A DNA stretch of 64,000 nucleotides from Puccinellia tenuiflora (taxonomy: Eukaryota > Streptophyta > Magnoliopsida > Poales > Poaceae): the NCBI GenBank assembly GCA_012064385.1, contig QRDG01000131.1, positions 109,790 to 173,789 of the forward strand. The letters run 5' to 3'. Numbering within the stretch: the first letter of the stretch is position 1; the number at the start of each line of letters is the position of its first letter. Position numbers and translations under genes: made by a program. A model generated the notes under the pieces. The model had not been told where the DNA came from. It did no database searches and worked only from the letters and a program-made list of their open reading frames with translations. This document shows positions 32,540 to 44,142 of this stretch, piece by piece.

Positions 32540-33660
32540 CGAGCCCTTTTGCGAAGTAAACTTACATTCATAAAAAATGTTCTAAAAAAGAGCTCCAAAG
32601 GTAGGGTAAATGGCCTCATTTCTAAGCAAGGTTTTTTTCGACCTTGTCTAAATCAGCCAAATAACTTACCTACACATCTATTCCATATATATAGACTATG
32701 TGAGGTTGTTTTTCATTTTTTTGATTTTTTCTGAATTTTTTATGCTCATTTGAATGTGACGGGGTTTGAGATTTAGCAATATGAGCCAAGATGCATTAAT
32801 TTTCGTCTGAATGTATGTAGACCTTGTTTATCAACTTGAATCGTTAGTATTTGACATTATAAGACTATGTGCGTTGGTTTTCATTTTTTTGAATTTTTTA
32901 TGCTCATTTCAATTTTGGTCAAACCTAAGTTTGACCAACATTTAAACAAGTTTGAAACATGAAAATGAAATACTAAGCCTGGATCCTTCTTAGTCACTCC
33001 AAAATGAAGCTTTGGTGAGGTTTTAGAAAATTTCATGTTCCAAATCCAAAAGCACTTCTCCTCACTTTGAGTTGAACTCTCTGCAACATCGATCGTGGTA
33101 AGTCATTTGTGTGAAGGTTTTCTCATGAAAATACACATAGACCAAGTTTATTATTTTATATCGTAACTATGTCACATAATATGACAATGTGCACTGGTTT
33201 TACATTTTTTGGATTTTTTGAATTATTTGTGCTCATTTGAATGTTTGGTCAAACCCACTTTGACCATCTCCAAAACAAGTTTAAAATATGAAAATGAAAA
33301 ACTAAGTGCAGATCCTTCTTAGTCACTCTGAAATGAAACTTGGGCGATTTTATTGATTTTTTTTATTTTTCAAAACTCTAAACCCTCTCACTTGAGTTCA
33401 ACTCTCTGCAACATCGATTGTGGTAAGTCATTTGTGTGAAGGTTTTCTCATGAAATACACATAGACCAAGTTTATTATTTTATGTCGTAACTATGTCACA
33501 TAATACGACAATGTGCGCTGGTTTCACATTTTTACGATTTTTTTGAATTATTCGTGCTCATTTTAATGTTTGGTCAAACCTCACAAAAAAACATTGACCG
33601 ACTCAAAATCCAAGTTTTATATTTTTTATAGCAACTTAGTTGCATAATACGACAATGTGC
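32540..33660. repeat. Array of about 320-bp repeats
   Basis: Landmarks recur at about 320-bp steps: a phrase ending CAATGTGC plus GGTTT (about 32870, 33186, 33509, 33652); ATGCTCATTTGAATG-like text; and a GTCAAACC...TTTGACC segment. The shared text AACTCTCTGCAACATCGAT and GTAAGTCATTTGTGTGAAGG is nearly identical in the units at 33070 and 33405. Two full and two partial units are seen. No coding. The array follows the Mutator-like remnant and may be its 3' non-coding part. Confidence 0.75.
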
Positions 33661-33713
33661 GAAAGTTTTATATTTTTTTGATTTTTTTAATTAGTTATGC
33701 TCAACCCTAGCTC

Positions 33714-33785
33714 TGTGAAACCCTAGCCCTAACCCTAACCCTAAACCCCGAAAACCCCGAAATCCCTAACCCTAAACCTCGGAAA
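33714..33785. repeat. Short telomere-like (CCCTAAA/CCCTAA) patch
   Basis: Several CCCTAA or CCCTAAA words (about 33721-33745 and 33765-33780) are interspersed with CCCCGAAAA. Too short and degenerate to be a telomere; it is an interstitial patch of the kind common in plant 5' leaders and transposon ends. Confidence 0.6.
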
Positions 33786-34397
33786 CCCCATCTGAAACCC
33801 CTCCCGCTTCCGAACCGTTGATCGCTGGTGAGTGAACGGTTGGGATTAGACACGCCGATCCGAGTGTGCGCAGGTGACGCACCGATCCGCGTGTGCGCTT
33901 GTTCTGCAATTTGATTGGCTCGTGGGCATGTGATGCGCTGATTGGCTGGATAGACGGGGTTTGGATCGGCCCGCTGGTTCGATCTAAGCCGTTCCATAAG
34001 ATCCGACGACCTAGAATGACGCGGTGCATGGAAGAAGCGTACGCGCGTCTGACTTCGTATCCTTCATGTGTGCTCGCCTCCACGCAGCCGCCCGTTGCAT
34101 GCATGACCATGCAGGCGCCTCGTCGTTTCAGTGGCGAGTCGTCGCATCGTTGCACGGGCCGTCAGATGGCGCATCGTTTCAGTGGCTAGTTGGGCGGCGT
34201 AGTGAACCGTCGCCTCGTAGCAGCGCCGCAGAGCCCACGCGGTGGAATGCATGTCGTCTTGGCGTTAATGGCGACGACCGCTACGCTCCTTGGACCGGCT
34301 TTAGAAAGGCCACCATGGGACCTCTCCAAACACACACCACCACCGCACCGCTCCTCTCCCTCTCCCTCTCCGTCCACTCGCCACTCGCACAATCAGG
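33786..34397. other. GC-rich region upstream of the split ORF
   Basis: No supported gene. The last 80 bp before 34398 is CT-rich (CCTCTCCCTCTCCCTCTCCG) and looks like a plant 5' UTR for the ORF that starts at 34398. A phrase containing CGTTTCAGTGGC is repeated around 34125 and 34170. Confidence 0.4.
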
Positions 34398-34450
34398 ATG
34401 CACCGCCGCGGGCCAGGTTACCAGCCGACGAAGGAGGACCACGAGCGACG
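34398..34450 (+). pseudogene. First 18 codons of an ORF split by the Athila-like element
   Basis: An ATG at 34398 opens MHRRGPGYQPTKEDHER and is cut at 34450 by the LTR. After the retroelement and its 5-bp target duplication (42698-42702), the same frame continues at 42703. The preceding CT-rich leader supports this as the original start. Confidence 0.55.
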
Positions 34451-36023
34451 TGCTAATCGGTGAATGATGCGTTGGGTGGTGCCCCAAGCGAAGGCGTGGA
34501 TGTAGCAGGTAGCAGTTTTCCCTCGTTAACGAACCGAGGTTTATCGAACCAGCAGGACTTTGAAATCAAGAAAAAAGTGAATGTTGAAGATCTCTGGCAC
34601 TTAATCTTCAACAGACGTGGACCTGCACACATTCAACCAAAAGACTTTGCCCCCAACAGCGGAAAGGTTGTCAATCTTTCTGGTCTCGCAGAAAACAAAG
34701 CGGTTAATTGTATAGTGAAATAGATGAAAATATGAAAATGGACCAGTGGAGTAATGATAATGAAAAGTGGCGAATAAAGGTTGTAATTAATGTAAAAAGA
34801 TGAACCGGGGGCCATGGGTTCACTAGTGGAGTCTCTCAAGTAAATAAAACACTCATATGATGGGTAAACAAATTGCAGCTAGGCAATTGACAAGATTATA
34901 ACACAAACTTAATCTATCTATGACAAAGAGAACATGATAATATTTATGTTGGCATCACGACAATGAACAAAGACCGTTGAGTCCAACTGCATCTTTGTCT
35001 AAAAAGTCCACCGTGGAATCGCTATCCAGCCTGTCACCCAATGGTATTAAGTTGCAAGCAACAGACAATTGCATTAAGTAAAGCGCATGAAGTAAGCAAT
35101 ACTAATATCAAAAGAGACATTAACACCGCTGTTTTACCCTTAGTAGCAACAGCACACCCTCGCCCTTAGACGTTTCTGTCACTCGTGCCCAGGAACAAAA
35201 GGGGGCATGAACCCACTATCTAGCATAAATACTCCCTTTTGGAGATACACACAATCACTTGGCCAAAATAACTACGCACATCGGAGAGCATGCAAGAACA
35301 TAAATCAACATATAAGAATCATGCACAATCTGATCATAACTTCATAATCCATCGGATCCCAGCAAACAAATCACATAGCATTACAATAGTCGATCTTGAT
35401 CATGTTAGGCAGCTCACAATATCATAAGACATGAAGCACAAGAGAGAGAGACTACCATCTAGCTACTGCCATGGACCCGTGGTCCAAGGTGGGACTACTC
35501 ACAAATCATCCGGAGGAAGGCATGGCGATGAAGAGCCTTCCGGGATCGATCTCCCCTCCGGCAGGGTGCCGGGATCAGCTTCAGAATCACCCCCGAACTA
35601 GGGTTTACGGTGACGGTGCATCGGGGTGACTTCTCTGGAAAATAATGGCTGCCTCGACGTTTTTAGGTTTAATGGGATTTTATAGACATCGGAGGGGGCC
35701 GAGGGGGTGCCCACAGGACAGAGGCGGGTCCCACCCGTGGCAGGGGCCGCCCCTGGCCTCCCAGGTCGCCCTTTGGTCTCAAGGTGCCTTCCGTCGAATA
35801 AAAAATCCCCGTAAATTTTCGTCCAATTCCGAGAATATTTTCTGAAGTAAATTTTCTGAAATACAAAAACAGCAAAAACAGTAAACTGGCACTAGGCATC
35901 TTTTCAATAGGTTAGTCCGACAAAATGCATAAAAATGATGTAATATGATAATAGAAACATGTGACAATATCACAAAACTAGCATGGATCAATCAAAAATT
36001 ATAGATACGTTTGACACGTATCA
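34451..36023 (-). repeat. 3' LTR of the Athila-like element
   Basis: It is collinear with 41094-42697. It differs by scattered substitutions and lacks a stretch of about 20-30 bp present in the other LTR near 42380-42435. It ends at GTATCA, followed inside by the polypurine tract. Confidence 0.93.
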
Positions 36024-38601
36024 GCATCCCCAAGCTTAACTCCTACTCGTCCTCGAGTAGGTAAGTGATAACAAAATAATTTTTGATGAGACATGCAACC
36101 AACACAATCATGATCAAGATAGTAATGTAAAGCATAGGATGTGAATGAACTGATACAAAACAATTGTCTATAGTTGATAGCAAGAAAGTAATGAATAACC
36201 AAGTTGAATCATTCAAGCAAAACCTTTCATAAATAGTACGTTAAAGACATGAAAGCAATGTGATCCACATATTTGATTAATTCTCAAAGGTAATAGTTCC
36301 ATGACAAAAGTGTTTGAGAATCAAAACAAAGAAGATATAAGTTTTAGCAAAAAGCTTCAACTTCTAACGGTAAAGTCAATATAAAGATTCATGTTTAATC
36401 TGACGATGCAATATGATCAATGATACCCAGGGTCAATGCTAGATGTTTGCTTTGGTGGAGATAGAAAGAAAAGGAAAACTGACTCAACATTAAAAGTAAA
36501 AGAAAGGCCCTTCGCAGAGGGAAGCAGGGATTAGTCATGTGCTAGAGCTTTTTATTTTTAGAAAACAGAAGTAAAACAATTTTGAGAGATGCATGCTTTC
36601 ATTCACGATTTCACAACAGAGAAGCTATCTAGTCCCCCATAACAAGCAAGGCTTTTAGACTTGTGAGAGCAGCTGGTTTTTAGAGGAACGAGTACATTTC
36701 TCTTTCTCCTTGGTTTCACCACTGTCCAATGGTTTGAGCTGATTTCTCAGATTTTTATTATGCGGAGGAGAATGGTGAGTTATATTTATATTTTGCATAT
36801 GCTGCTCTCGGGTTGATTCAAGTGAAGACGTAAACCATCGACACCGGGTGAAACGAGGGAGATGACCTTGCTTGTCACAAGTTATATCTAGCTCTCTACT
36901 GCTTCCTCATGAGCTTAAAAACAGAGTCACAAAAAGGAGTATTTTGAATATTTTAAAGATAGCACATGACAAATTTACTTGGAATGGCAAGAAATACCAT
37001 GTATAGGTAGATACGGTGGAGTCAGCTGGCAAGATAGTTTGGCTTTGGGATTTGGATGCACGAGTGAACTCTACACTCAGTATGAATTTTTGGGCTTAGC
37101 AAAAGGGGTATTTGAAGCAAACATCTAACATTAACCGGTAACAGAGTAACATAAGACATTAGTCAATCATAACCATAAAAGCTCCACACCGTCTCCCTTG
37201 TTGACCAAACAATTCTTTTGATGGAAAGATTAACTTTATGAATTAACAACTACAAAACACCACATAGTTTCAAACTTTTAACCGTATTTCTTTACTAATC
37301 AATTCCACTCAAATAACCAACAAGTTTAAGCATTCATCTTAATATCTCAAAACAAATGAGAAGTATCAAGTATCCACACAATGATCTACAACACCATGCA
37401 GGCTTTCATTTCATTCCAATATCACATGAATAGCATTTTGTCACTTTGACAATTCAAGCAATTTATCAATAACAACTCTACAAAAATATAAGTGAAGAAC
37501 AAGAGAGTTTAACATCAACTACTAGCAGCCCTAAACAAGATAAAAGCTAAAAGCAAGAGCTTACTAGCAAACAAATAGTAGTTAAGAATACTCAACATGA
37601 TATAAGCGAAGCAGAGGAGTATTCAAATGAAAAAGCAGAGCGTGTCTCTCTCCCACACAAATAAGGTAAGATCCAACAAGGATATGACCAGCAAACAAAC
37701 AAACAAAACTGAAAGTAAAAAGACGCTCCAAGCATAACACATAATATGTAAAGTGATAAAAACTTAGTTCAAAGAAGACGACTTCATGATAGTCGATGAA
37801 GAAGAGGGGATGCCCAAGGATGCCTTGGGCAACCCCAAGCTTTGACGCTTGATGGTTCTTGATATTCAGAGGGGGTGCCATGGGGGAATCCCCAAGCTTG
37901 AGCTCTGATCCATCTTTAATTTCTTCATTATCCTCTCCTTTGGAACTTAAAAACTCCCTTCACGCAAAACTTCTGATAAACTGATTAGAGAGTTAGTGTT
38001 CGTAAATTAAAATGCACATGTGTTCAACTCAAGACAAATTGCAAACAACTTTATTGGGAATTAGCTACTGTTCACTAAGCCTCAATGTGGCACTCCTCCC
38101 CAAGATTATCACATTTGACGATAGTAAAGAGACGAATACAAAATAAAAGCAGAATTTGTCAAAAACTGAACAGTCTGTAAAGATTGAATTGTTCGAGACA
38201 CTTCTATAGCTCAAATCAGAAAACTCAAAACTAACAAAAGATAGATAAAAGTATCAGGCTTGCTTTCTAAAAATATCAGAAAAGGATAAAATTCAGATAT
38301 TTTCTGGAATTTCGAACAGTGAAGGACAGAAATCTGTTTCTGGACAGCAAAACAATACCTCGCACTTTCAATGCATCAGAGGCTAAACTTGGCACAAAAA
38401 ACCAAAAGAAAAAGATATAATGAAATTGCTACAGAGGCAACAACTTCAAGACTCAAGAAAACAAAAAAAACTGAAAGTAAAAGATGGGTTGCCTCCCAAC
38501 AAGCGCTTTTCTTTAACACCTTTAGCTAGGCGCAATGCCAAATATCAAGTTTTTTCGGAGGTCTTTGCAACATCAAGAGCATAGCTTGACCTTATGATTG
38601 A
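36024..38601 (-). other. Athila-like internal non-coding region
   Basis: About 2.6 kb of AT-rich sequence without ORFs lies between the remnant of the gag-protease frame and the 3' LTR. Autonomous Athila relatives carry RT and integrase 5' of such a region; here they are absent. Otherwise nothing specific is visible. Confidence 0.6.
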
Positions 38602-38783
38602 TTAAAAAGGAAGCTTATTTCTCTTTCTAGGGAAGTGTTCCATCTCTCTTTTAAGGGGGAACTGAAATCTTATATTTCCCTCTTTCATATCAATAATAGC
38701 ACCAACGGTTTTCAAAAACGGTCTCCCCAAAATAATAGGACAAGAATCATTAATTACACTCAATGTCCATAACGGAAAAGACT
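38602..38783 (-). pseudogene. Athila-like gag-protease C-terminal remnant
   Basis: Beyond the 366-bp insertion the protease frame resumes (SCPIILGRPFLKTVGAIIDM, then GNIRFQF) and stops at 38602. ILGRPFL is the conserved C-terminal motif of Athila proteases, so the insertion at 38784-39149 lies within the protease. Confidence 0.75.
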
Positions 38784-39149
38784 TGCTACCCCCATGGGTA
38801 GCTACACACCCTAAGTTTGACCGAAACGTATATGCAATGGTAAAATGAGATTACTCAAGTAGACAGGGGGGATGTCACTAGTAGAGTTGATAGAATTATT
38901 AAAAAGTATTTTGAAATTTTTTCGAATTTTTTTCCATCCGCTGTGAATTTTTTAGTAAAGTTTGACCCAAAAGTCAACAAAAAAGTCAACTATGAAAAAA
39001 TGACGACCAACAAATATTTTTTAGAAAATTCTGAAACCAGTTTTGTACACCAAATATCCGTGTTTTACTAGGAAAACAAGCTAAAACAGATACATACGGC
39101 TTGCATCTCCGTATAACTCATGGGTGTGTAGCTACCCATGCGGGTAGCA
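38784..39149. mobile_element. 366-bp MITE in the protease region
   Basis: The ends are near-perfect inverted repeats of about 28 bp, each starting TGCTACCC and continuing CATGGGTAGCTACACACCC. Each TIR is itself palindromic (CTACCC..ATGGGTAG). The inside is AT-rich and non-coding, with GTTTGACC and GTCAAC words. Flanking bases (GACT left, CATT right) show no clear TSD, so the superfamily is open. The right TIR supplies the last codons and stop of the gag ORF that ends at 39118. Confidence 0.8.
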
Positions 39150-40902
39150 CATTGTCTCTCATGTCCATAACAATAAAATCAACGGGAACATAATTATCAT
39201 TAACAACAATAAGGACATCATCAACTCTACTCAAAGGTTTCTTTTTAGAAGAATCGGCAAGATGAACATTTAAATAGCATTCTTCCAAAGGATTTAAATT
39301 AAGCATTTCATAGAAACTTTTAGGCATAACAGAGATACTAGCACCAAGATCACACAAAGCATTGCAATCGAAGTCATTTATTTTCATCTTAATAGTGGGT
39401 TCCCATCCATCTTCTAATTTTCTAGGAATAGAAGTTTCTAGCTTAAGCTTTTCTTCCCTAGCCTTGATAAGAGCATCGGTAATATGTTTGGTGAAGGCAA
39501 TATTTAATTTACTAGCATCCGGTAACTTAGCAAGTCTTTGTACGAACTTTATGACTTCAGTAAGATTGCAATTATCAAAATCAATTTCATCATCTTTAAA
39601 TAGGCTAGGAGGTTCCTCATTAGTAGTTTGGATAGTATAAACTTTACCAGTTTTCCTATTCATTTCAGCAATTCTAGCTTCTTCTTTCTCTCTAGCCCAC
39701 CTAGCTTTCAAGCGAGCCATCATTCTTTCATTCTCATTAATTTGAATAGAAATAGCATTTAAAAATTCAGTAGGCTTGTCTTGAAGAGGAGTGGTTCTAA
39801 TTTTTAAAATTTCAACATCATGAGCAAGATCTTCCACTTTAGAGACAAGTCTATCAAGTTTTTCAATTTTCTCTTCAACAGTTTTGTTGCAAGCTTTTTG
39901 CGAAGTGATAAATTCCTTTAAAACATTTTCAAGATCAGAGGACACATTCTTATTAGGATTATTAGAATAACCATAAGAATTACCATATGAGTTGCCATTA
40001 TTGGGAGGATAAGGCTTATAGTTGTTACTACCAAAATTATTTCGATAAGCATTATTGTTGAAGTTATTTCTATTAAGAAAATTAACATCAAATTGATCCT
40101 TTTCTTGGGAAATTAATGAAGCAAGTGGGACATTATTAGGATCAATAGGGGACTGATTGGTAGCAAGCATAGACATAATCATATCAACCTTATCACTCAA
40201 AGAGGAAATTTTCTCGACAGAATTTACCTTCTTACCACTTGGAGCTCTTTCGGTATGCCATTGTGAATAATTTGTCATAATCTCATCCAAGAGTTTAGTT
40301 GCTGCACCTAATGTGTTGGACATGAAGGTGCCTCCCGCGGCCGAGTCCAAGAGGTTCCTTGAAGAAAAATTTAAATCTGCATAAAAAGTTTGGATAACCA
40401 TCCACATGGTTAATCCATGCGTGGGACAATTTTTAACCATAAATTTCATTCTCTCCCTAGCTTGAGCAACATGTTCGTTATCAAATTTTCTAAAGTTCAT
40501 AATGTTACTCCTCAATTGTATGATTTTAGCAGGTGGATAATATTTTCCAATAAAAGCATCTTTGCATTTAGTCCAAGAATCAATGCTATTTCTAGGCAAA
40601 GACAATAACCATTCTTTTGCTCTCCCTCTCAAAGAGAAAGGGAAAAGTTTCAGTTTTATGATGTCACTTTCCACCTCTTTATACTTTTGCATATCACATA
40701 ACTCAACAAAGTTATTTAAATGAGAGGCGGCATCATCAGTACTAGCACCAGAAAATTGCTCTTTCATAACAAGATTTAGCAAGGCAGGCTTAATTTCATA
40801 AGATTCCGCTTTAGTAGCGGGTGGATCAATTGGAGAGCATATGAAATCTTTGTTATTAGTGCTAGTAAAGTCACACAACTTGGTGTTTTTAGTGGAAGAC
40901 AT
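39118..40902 (-). CDS. Athila-like gag and truncated protease
   Basis: The chosen start is MSSTKNTKLCDFT at 40902. An upstream in-frame ATG at 41019 adds a hydrophobic stretch that looks like translated leader. The gag domain has HLNNFVELCDMQ, IKLKLFPFSLRGRAKEWL, WTKCKDAFIGKYYPP and TFYADLNFSSRNLLDSAAGG. An Asn-rich linker and a coiled-coil segment follow, then a protease with CDLGASISVMPKSFYEML (Athila D-L-G-A-S form). The last residues (after MDMRDNV) are encoded by the MITE, so the protease lacks its C-terminal part. Confidence 0.9.
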   Translation of the reverse strand: MSSTKNTKLCDFTSTNNKDFICSPIDPPATKAESYEIKPALLNLVMKEQFSGASTDDAASHLNNFVELCDMQKYKEVESDIIKLKLFPFSLRGRAKEWLLSLPRNSIDSWTKCKDAFIGKYYPPAKIIQLRSNIMNFRKFDNEHVAQARERMKFMVKNCPTHGLTMWMVIQTFYADLNFSSRNLLDSAAGGTFMSNTLGAATKLLDEIMTNYSQWHTERAPSGKKVNSVEKISSLSDKVDMIMSMLATNQSPIDPNNVPLASLISQEKDQFDVNFLNRNNFNNNAYRNNFGSNNYKPYPPNNGNSYGNSYGYSNNPNKNVSSDLENVLKEFITSQKACNKTVEEKIEKLDRLVSKVEDLAHDVEILKIRTTPLQDKPTEFLNAISIQINENERMMARLKARWAREKEEARIAEMNRKTGKVYTIQTTNEEPPSLFKDDEIDFDNCNLTEVIKFVQRLAKLPDASKLNIAFTKHITDALIKAREEKLKLETSIPRKLEDGWEPTIKMKINDFDCNALCDLGASISVMPKSFYEMLNLNPLEECYLNVHLADSSKKKPLSRVDDVLIVVNDNYVPVDFIVMDMRDNVLPAWVATHP

Positions 40903-41093
40903 AATGATAAGATAAAATAACAAGACAGGAATAAAGACTACACTAATTTTTTGGGTTTTAAAATTTTGCAACAAGAAAAATAAGCTAAACGAGAAATAAA
41001 GCAAGCAAGATAAAAACAAAGTAAGTGATTGAGAGTATGAGACTCCCCTTGCTGTAGCTCCAAAGTCCCCGGCAACGGCACCAGAAAAGAGCT

Positions 41094-42697
41094 TGCTAAT
41101 CGGTTAATGATGCGTTGGGTGGTGCCCCAAGCGAAGGCGTGGATGTAGCAATGAGCAGTTTTCCCTCGTTAACGAACCGAGGTTTGTCGAACTAGTAGGA
41201 CTTTGAAATCAACAGCAAAGTGAATGCTGCAGATCTGTGGCGCTTAATCTTCAACAGACGTGGACCTGCACACACTCAACCAAAACACTTTGCCCCCAAC
41301 GGCAGAAAGGTTGTCAATTTTTCCGGTCTTGCAGGAAACAAAGCGGTTAATTGTATAGTGAAATAGAAGAAAATATGAAAATGGACCAGTGGAGTAATGA
41401 TGATGAAAAGTGATAAATAAAGGTTGCAATTAATGTAAAAAGATGGACCGGGGGCCATGGGTTCACTAGTGGAGTCTCTCAAGTAAATAAAACACTTATA
41501 TGATGGGTAAACAAATTACAGCTAGGCAATTGACAAGATTATAACACAAACTTAATCTAGCTATGACAAAGAGAACATGATAATATTTATGTAGGCATCA
41601 TGACAATGAATAAAGGCCGTTGAGTCCAACTGCATCTTTGTCTATAAAGTCCACCGTGGGATCGCTATCCAGCCTGTCACCCAATGGTATTAAGTTGCAA
41701 GCAACAGACAATTGCATTAAGTAAAGCGCATGAAGTAAGCAATACTAATATCAAAAGAGACATTAACACCGCTGTTTTACCCTTAGTAGCAACAGCACAC
41801 CCTCGCCCTTAGACGTTTCTGTCACTCGTGCCCAGGAACAAAAGGGGGCATGAACCCACTATCTAGCATAAATACTCTCTCTTGGAGATACACACAATCA
41901 CTTGGTCAAAGTAACTACGCACACCGGAGAGCATGCAAGAACATAAATCAACATATAAGAATCATGCACAATCTGATCATAACTTCATAATCCATCGGAT
42001 TCCAGCAAATACATCACATAGCATTACAATAGTCGATCTTGATCATGTTAGGCAGCTCACAAGATCATAAGACATGAAGCACAAGAGAGAGAGACTACCA
42101 TCTAGCTACTGCCATGGACCCGTGGTCCAAGGTGGGACTACTCACAAATCATCCCGGAGGAAGGCATGGCGATGAAGAGCCCTCCGGTATCGATCTTCCC
42201 TCCGGCAGGGTGCCGGGATCAGCTTCAGAATCACCCCCGAACTAGGGTTTACGGTGACGGCGCGTCGGGGCGACTTCTCTGGAAAATAATGGCCGCCTCG
42301 ACGTTTTTCGGTTTAATGGAATTTTATATGCGTCGGAGGGGGCCGAGGGGGTGCCCACAGGGCAGGGGCGGGTCCCACCCACGGGCTACCGTAGGGCCGC
42401 GGCAGGGGGCCGCCCCTGGCCTGTGAGTGGCCCCCCAGGTCGCCCTTTGGTCTCCAGGTGCCTTCCGTCGAATAAAAATTCCCCGTAAATTTTCGTCCAA
42501 TTCCGAGAATATTTCCAGAAGTAAATTTTCTGAAATACAAAAACAGCAAAAACAGGAAACTGGCACTAGGCATCTTGTCAATAGGTTAGTCCGACAAAAT
42601 GCATAAAAATGATGTAATATGATAATAGAAACATGTCACAATATCACAAAACTAGCATGGATCAATAAAAAATTATAGATACGTTTGACACGTATCA
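41094..42697 (-). repeat. 5' LTR of the Athila-like element
   Basis: Same termini as 34451-36023. It is directly followed on the minus strand by the primer-binding region at about 41060-41090. A GC-rich patch at 42340-42440 differs in length from the partner LTR. Confidence 0.93.
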
Positions 42698-42702
42698 CGA
42701 CG

Positions 42703-43382
42703 CCGCCGCCTTGACGCGGCTTCATTGCTCCGGTGCCAACGTTCGAATGAGTGACGCCGGATCCAGGGGATCCGGATTGCGGCGGCTAGGGCTGCGGGGA
42801 CGCAACCACCACCTCCTCCGCCTCCTCCACCCCCGCAGGACGACCGTCGTCCCATGGCGGTGGAGGAGGCAGAGCAGCTCGTGCGCGACTACCTCCCTCT
42901 GCCCGCCGACCGTCGCCTGCCGGACGGCTGGCTGGTCAACATCGACAATGTCCCGGTTGCGCCGCCCCTCACCGGCCAGGCGAGACTGGACTACATCCGG
43001 GCGATGTGGGACTCGGACGTCATCGGCGCAGTGACAGAGGAGTTGCGGAGCTGCGTGCCTCCGTTCAACGCGTCGGCGCCCTACTGGGACTACATCGTGC
43101 GATCCAAGCATGCCCGCCGCCTCCACATCTTCGCCACCACCAGCCGCACTGACGACGAGCCGCCCGAGCCGGCTCCCGTGGAGTCATCCGACGACGAGGA
43201 GGCAACACCGCCTCCGACCTGCGCCGGTCGTTAATATCGATAACGGCCAGACTGAGGGCTTTCAGGATTCTAGGCAAGCAGTGGTTTCTCCACAAGCCGC
43301 GTCGGTCATTAATATCGACGTAGCCGGAGATTTCAACCCTGTTTGCCTAGAGATGCATTGTGATGAGCAGCTCACCCGGTAA
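42703..43382 (+). pseudogene. Unrecognised ORF with three VNID motifs, continuing from 34398
   Basis: In frame with the codons at 34398-34450, the sequence runs RRRLDAASLLRCQRSNE, a TGA at 42752-42754, then a long open frame. That frame has a run of about ten prolines (QPPPP...), MAVEEAEQLVRDYLPLP at 42854, GWLVNIDNVPVAPP, WDYIVRSKHARRLHIF and an acidic SSDDEEA segment, ending at 43234. In the +1 frame the text continues with PVVNIDNGQ and SVINIDVAG to a stop at 43380-43382, implying a small frameshift near 43210. LVNID, VVNID and VINID fit the hydrophobic-plus-acidic SUMO-interacting pattern. No family is recognised. Whether the ORF was functional before the insertion is unknown. Confidence 0.5.
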
Positions 43383-44142
43383 GTGAGCAGTAGCTCGATC
43401 AGTGCATCGGGAAAGCCTCCGAGTCTGGTTTTACTCCATGGAAGGCAAGGCCGGTGAGCGTCGCCGGCCTCATCGTCCATGGGTTGACACATAGCGATCG
43501 TTGCCCAAAACGGCCACTTGACCAAGGGTGATCCCAAAGCTCCTGGCCGGGGTTAGGGTTAGGGCTTAGATCGCATGTATCCAAATTTATATTTGAAATT
43601 CTATCGAAGTTTGTATTTGAATCATATCAAATTGTATCGAAGTTTGTATTTGAATCGAAAATTGTATCGAAGTTTGTATTTGAATCGAAAATTGTATCGA
43701 AAATTTTATATTTCAACGAAAAACTGTGTTCGGTGTCCGGCCGTTTAGGGGGTCCCGGTGGGGGAGGGCAAAATAGTTCGGACCCACCTGTCGGAATAAC
43801 TGAATATCCCTTGGTAAATCTAAATCTATGAGCACAACTAAGTGAGCATACGAGTCTATGACCCACCTGTCGGAATCAATCCAACGTTACGACCGTTTAA
43901 TCAACCATGTCGTGTGCTGGCTATTTTGGCCATCAGAAACGTCGCGCAGTAGCTATTTCTTCGAACGATGTTGCATTTTTCACCATTCCGATGAAAAGTG
44001 TCGCACAGGAGTTATTTGCCACACTGAATTTTCTGAATTTCTCATTTCTTTTCCCTTCTTTCAACCTTTATTCATACAATTTCGAGCTTACAAACTCCTA
44101 CTACACCCAGCCAGTGCGATTACCATACAATTTCTCCCAAAT
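43383..44142. other. Intergenic region with a 30-bp minisatellite
   Basis: At 43600-43728 a unit of about 30 bp (TATCGAAGTTTGTATTTGAA plus TCGAAAATTG) occurs about four times with decay at the edges. GACCCACCTGTCGGAAT occurs at about 43782 and 43860. No gene is supported. Confidence 0.6.

Larger units (their letters stand above)
34451..42697 (-). mobile_element. Athila-like gypsy element lacking pol
   Basis: LTRs of 1573 bp (34451-36023) and 1604 bp (41094-42697) begin TGATACGTGTC and end ATTAGCA on the minus strand. The 5-bp TSD CGACG is exact (34446-34450, 42698-42702). Inside are a primer-binding region (GGTGCCGTTGCCGGGGAC), gag-protease, a polypurine tract (AAGCTTGGGGATGC) and nothing resembling RT or integrase. 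Termini resemble the Sabrina-like Athila families of Triticeae. It is non-autonomous and needed enzymes in trans. Confidence 0.93.

Noticed and set aside
33714..33785. Telomere end
   Set aside because: Only a few CCCTAA(A) words with degenerate spacing, embedded between transposons.
38784..39149. CACTA or Harbinger assignment of the small insertion
   Set aside because: The termini are TGCTACCC rather than CACTA, and no TTA/TAA or other 3-bp duplication is visible.
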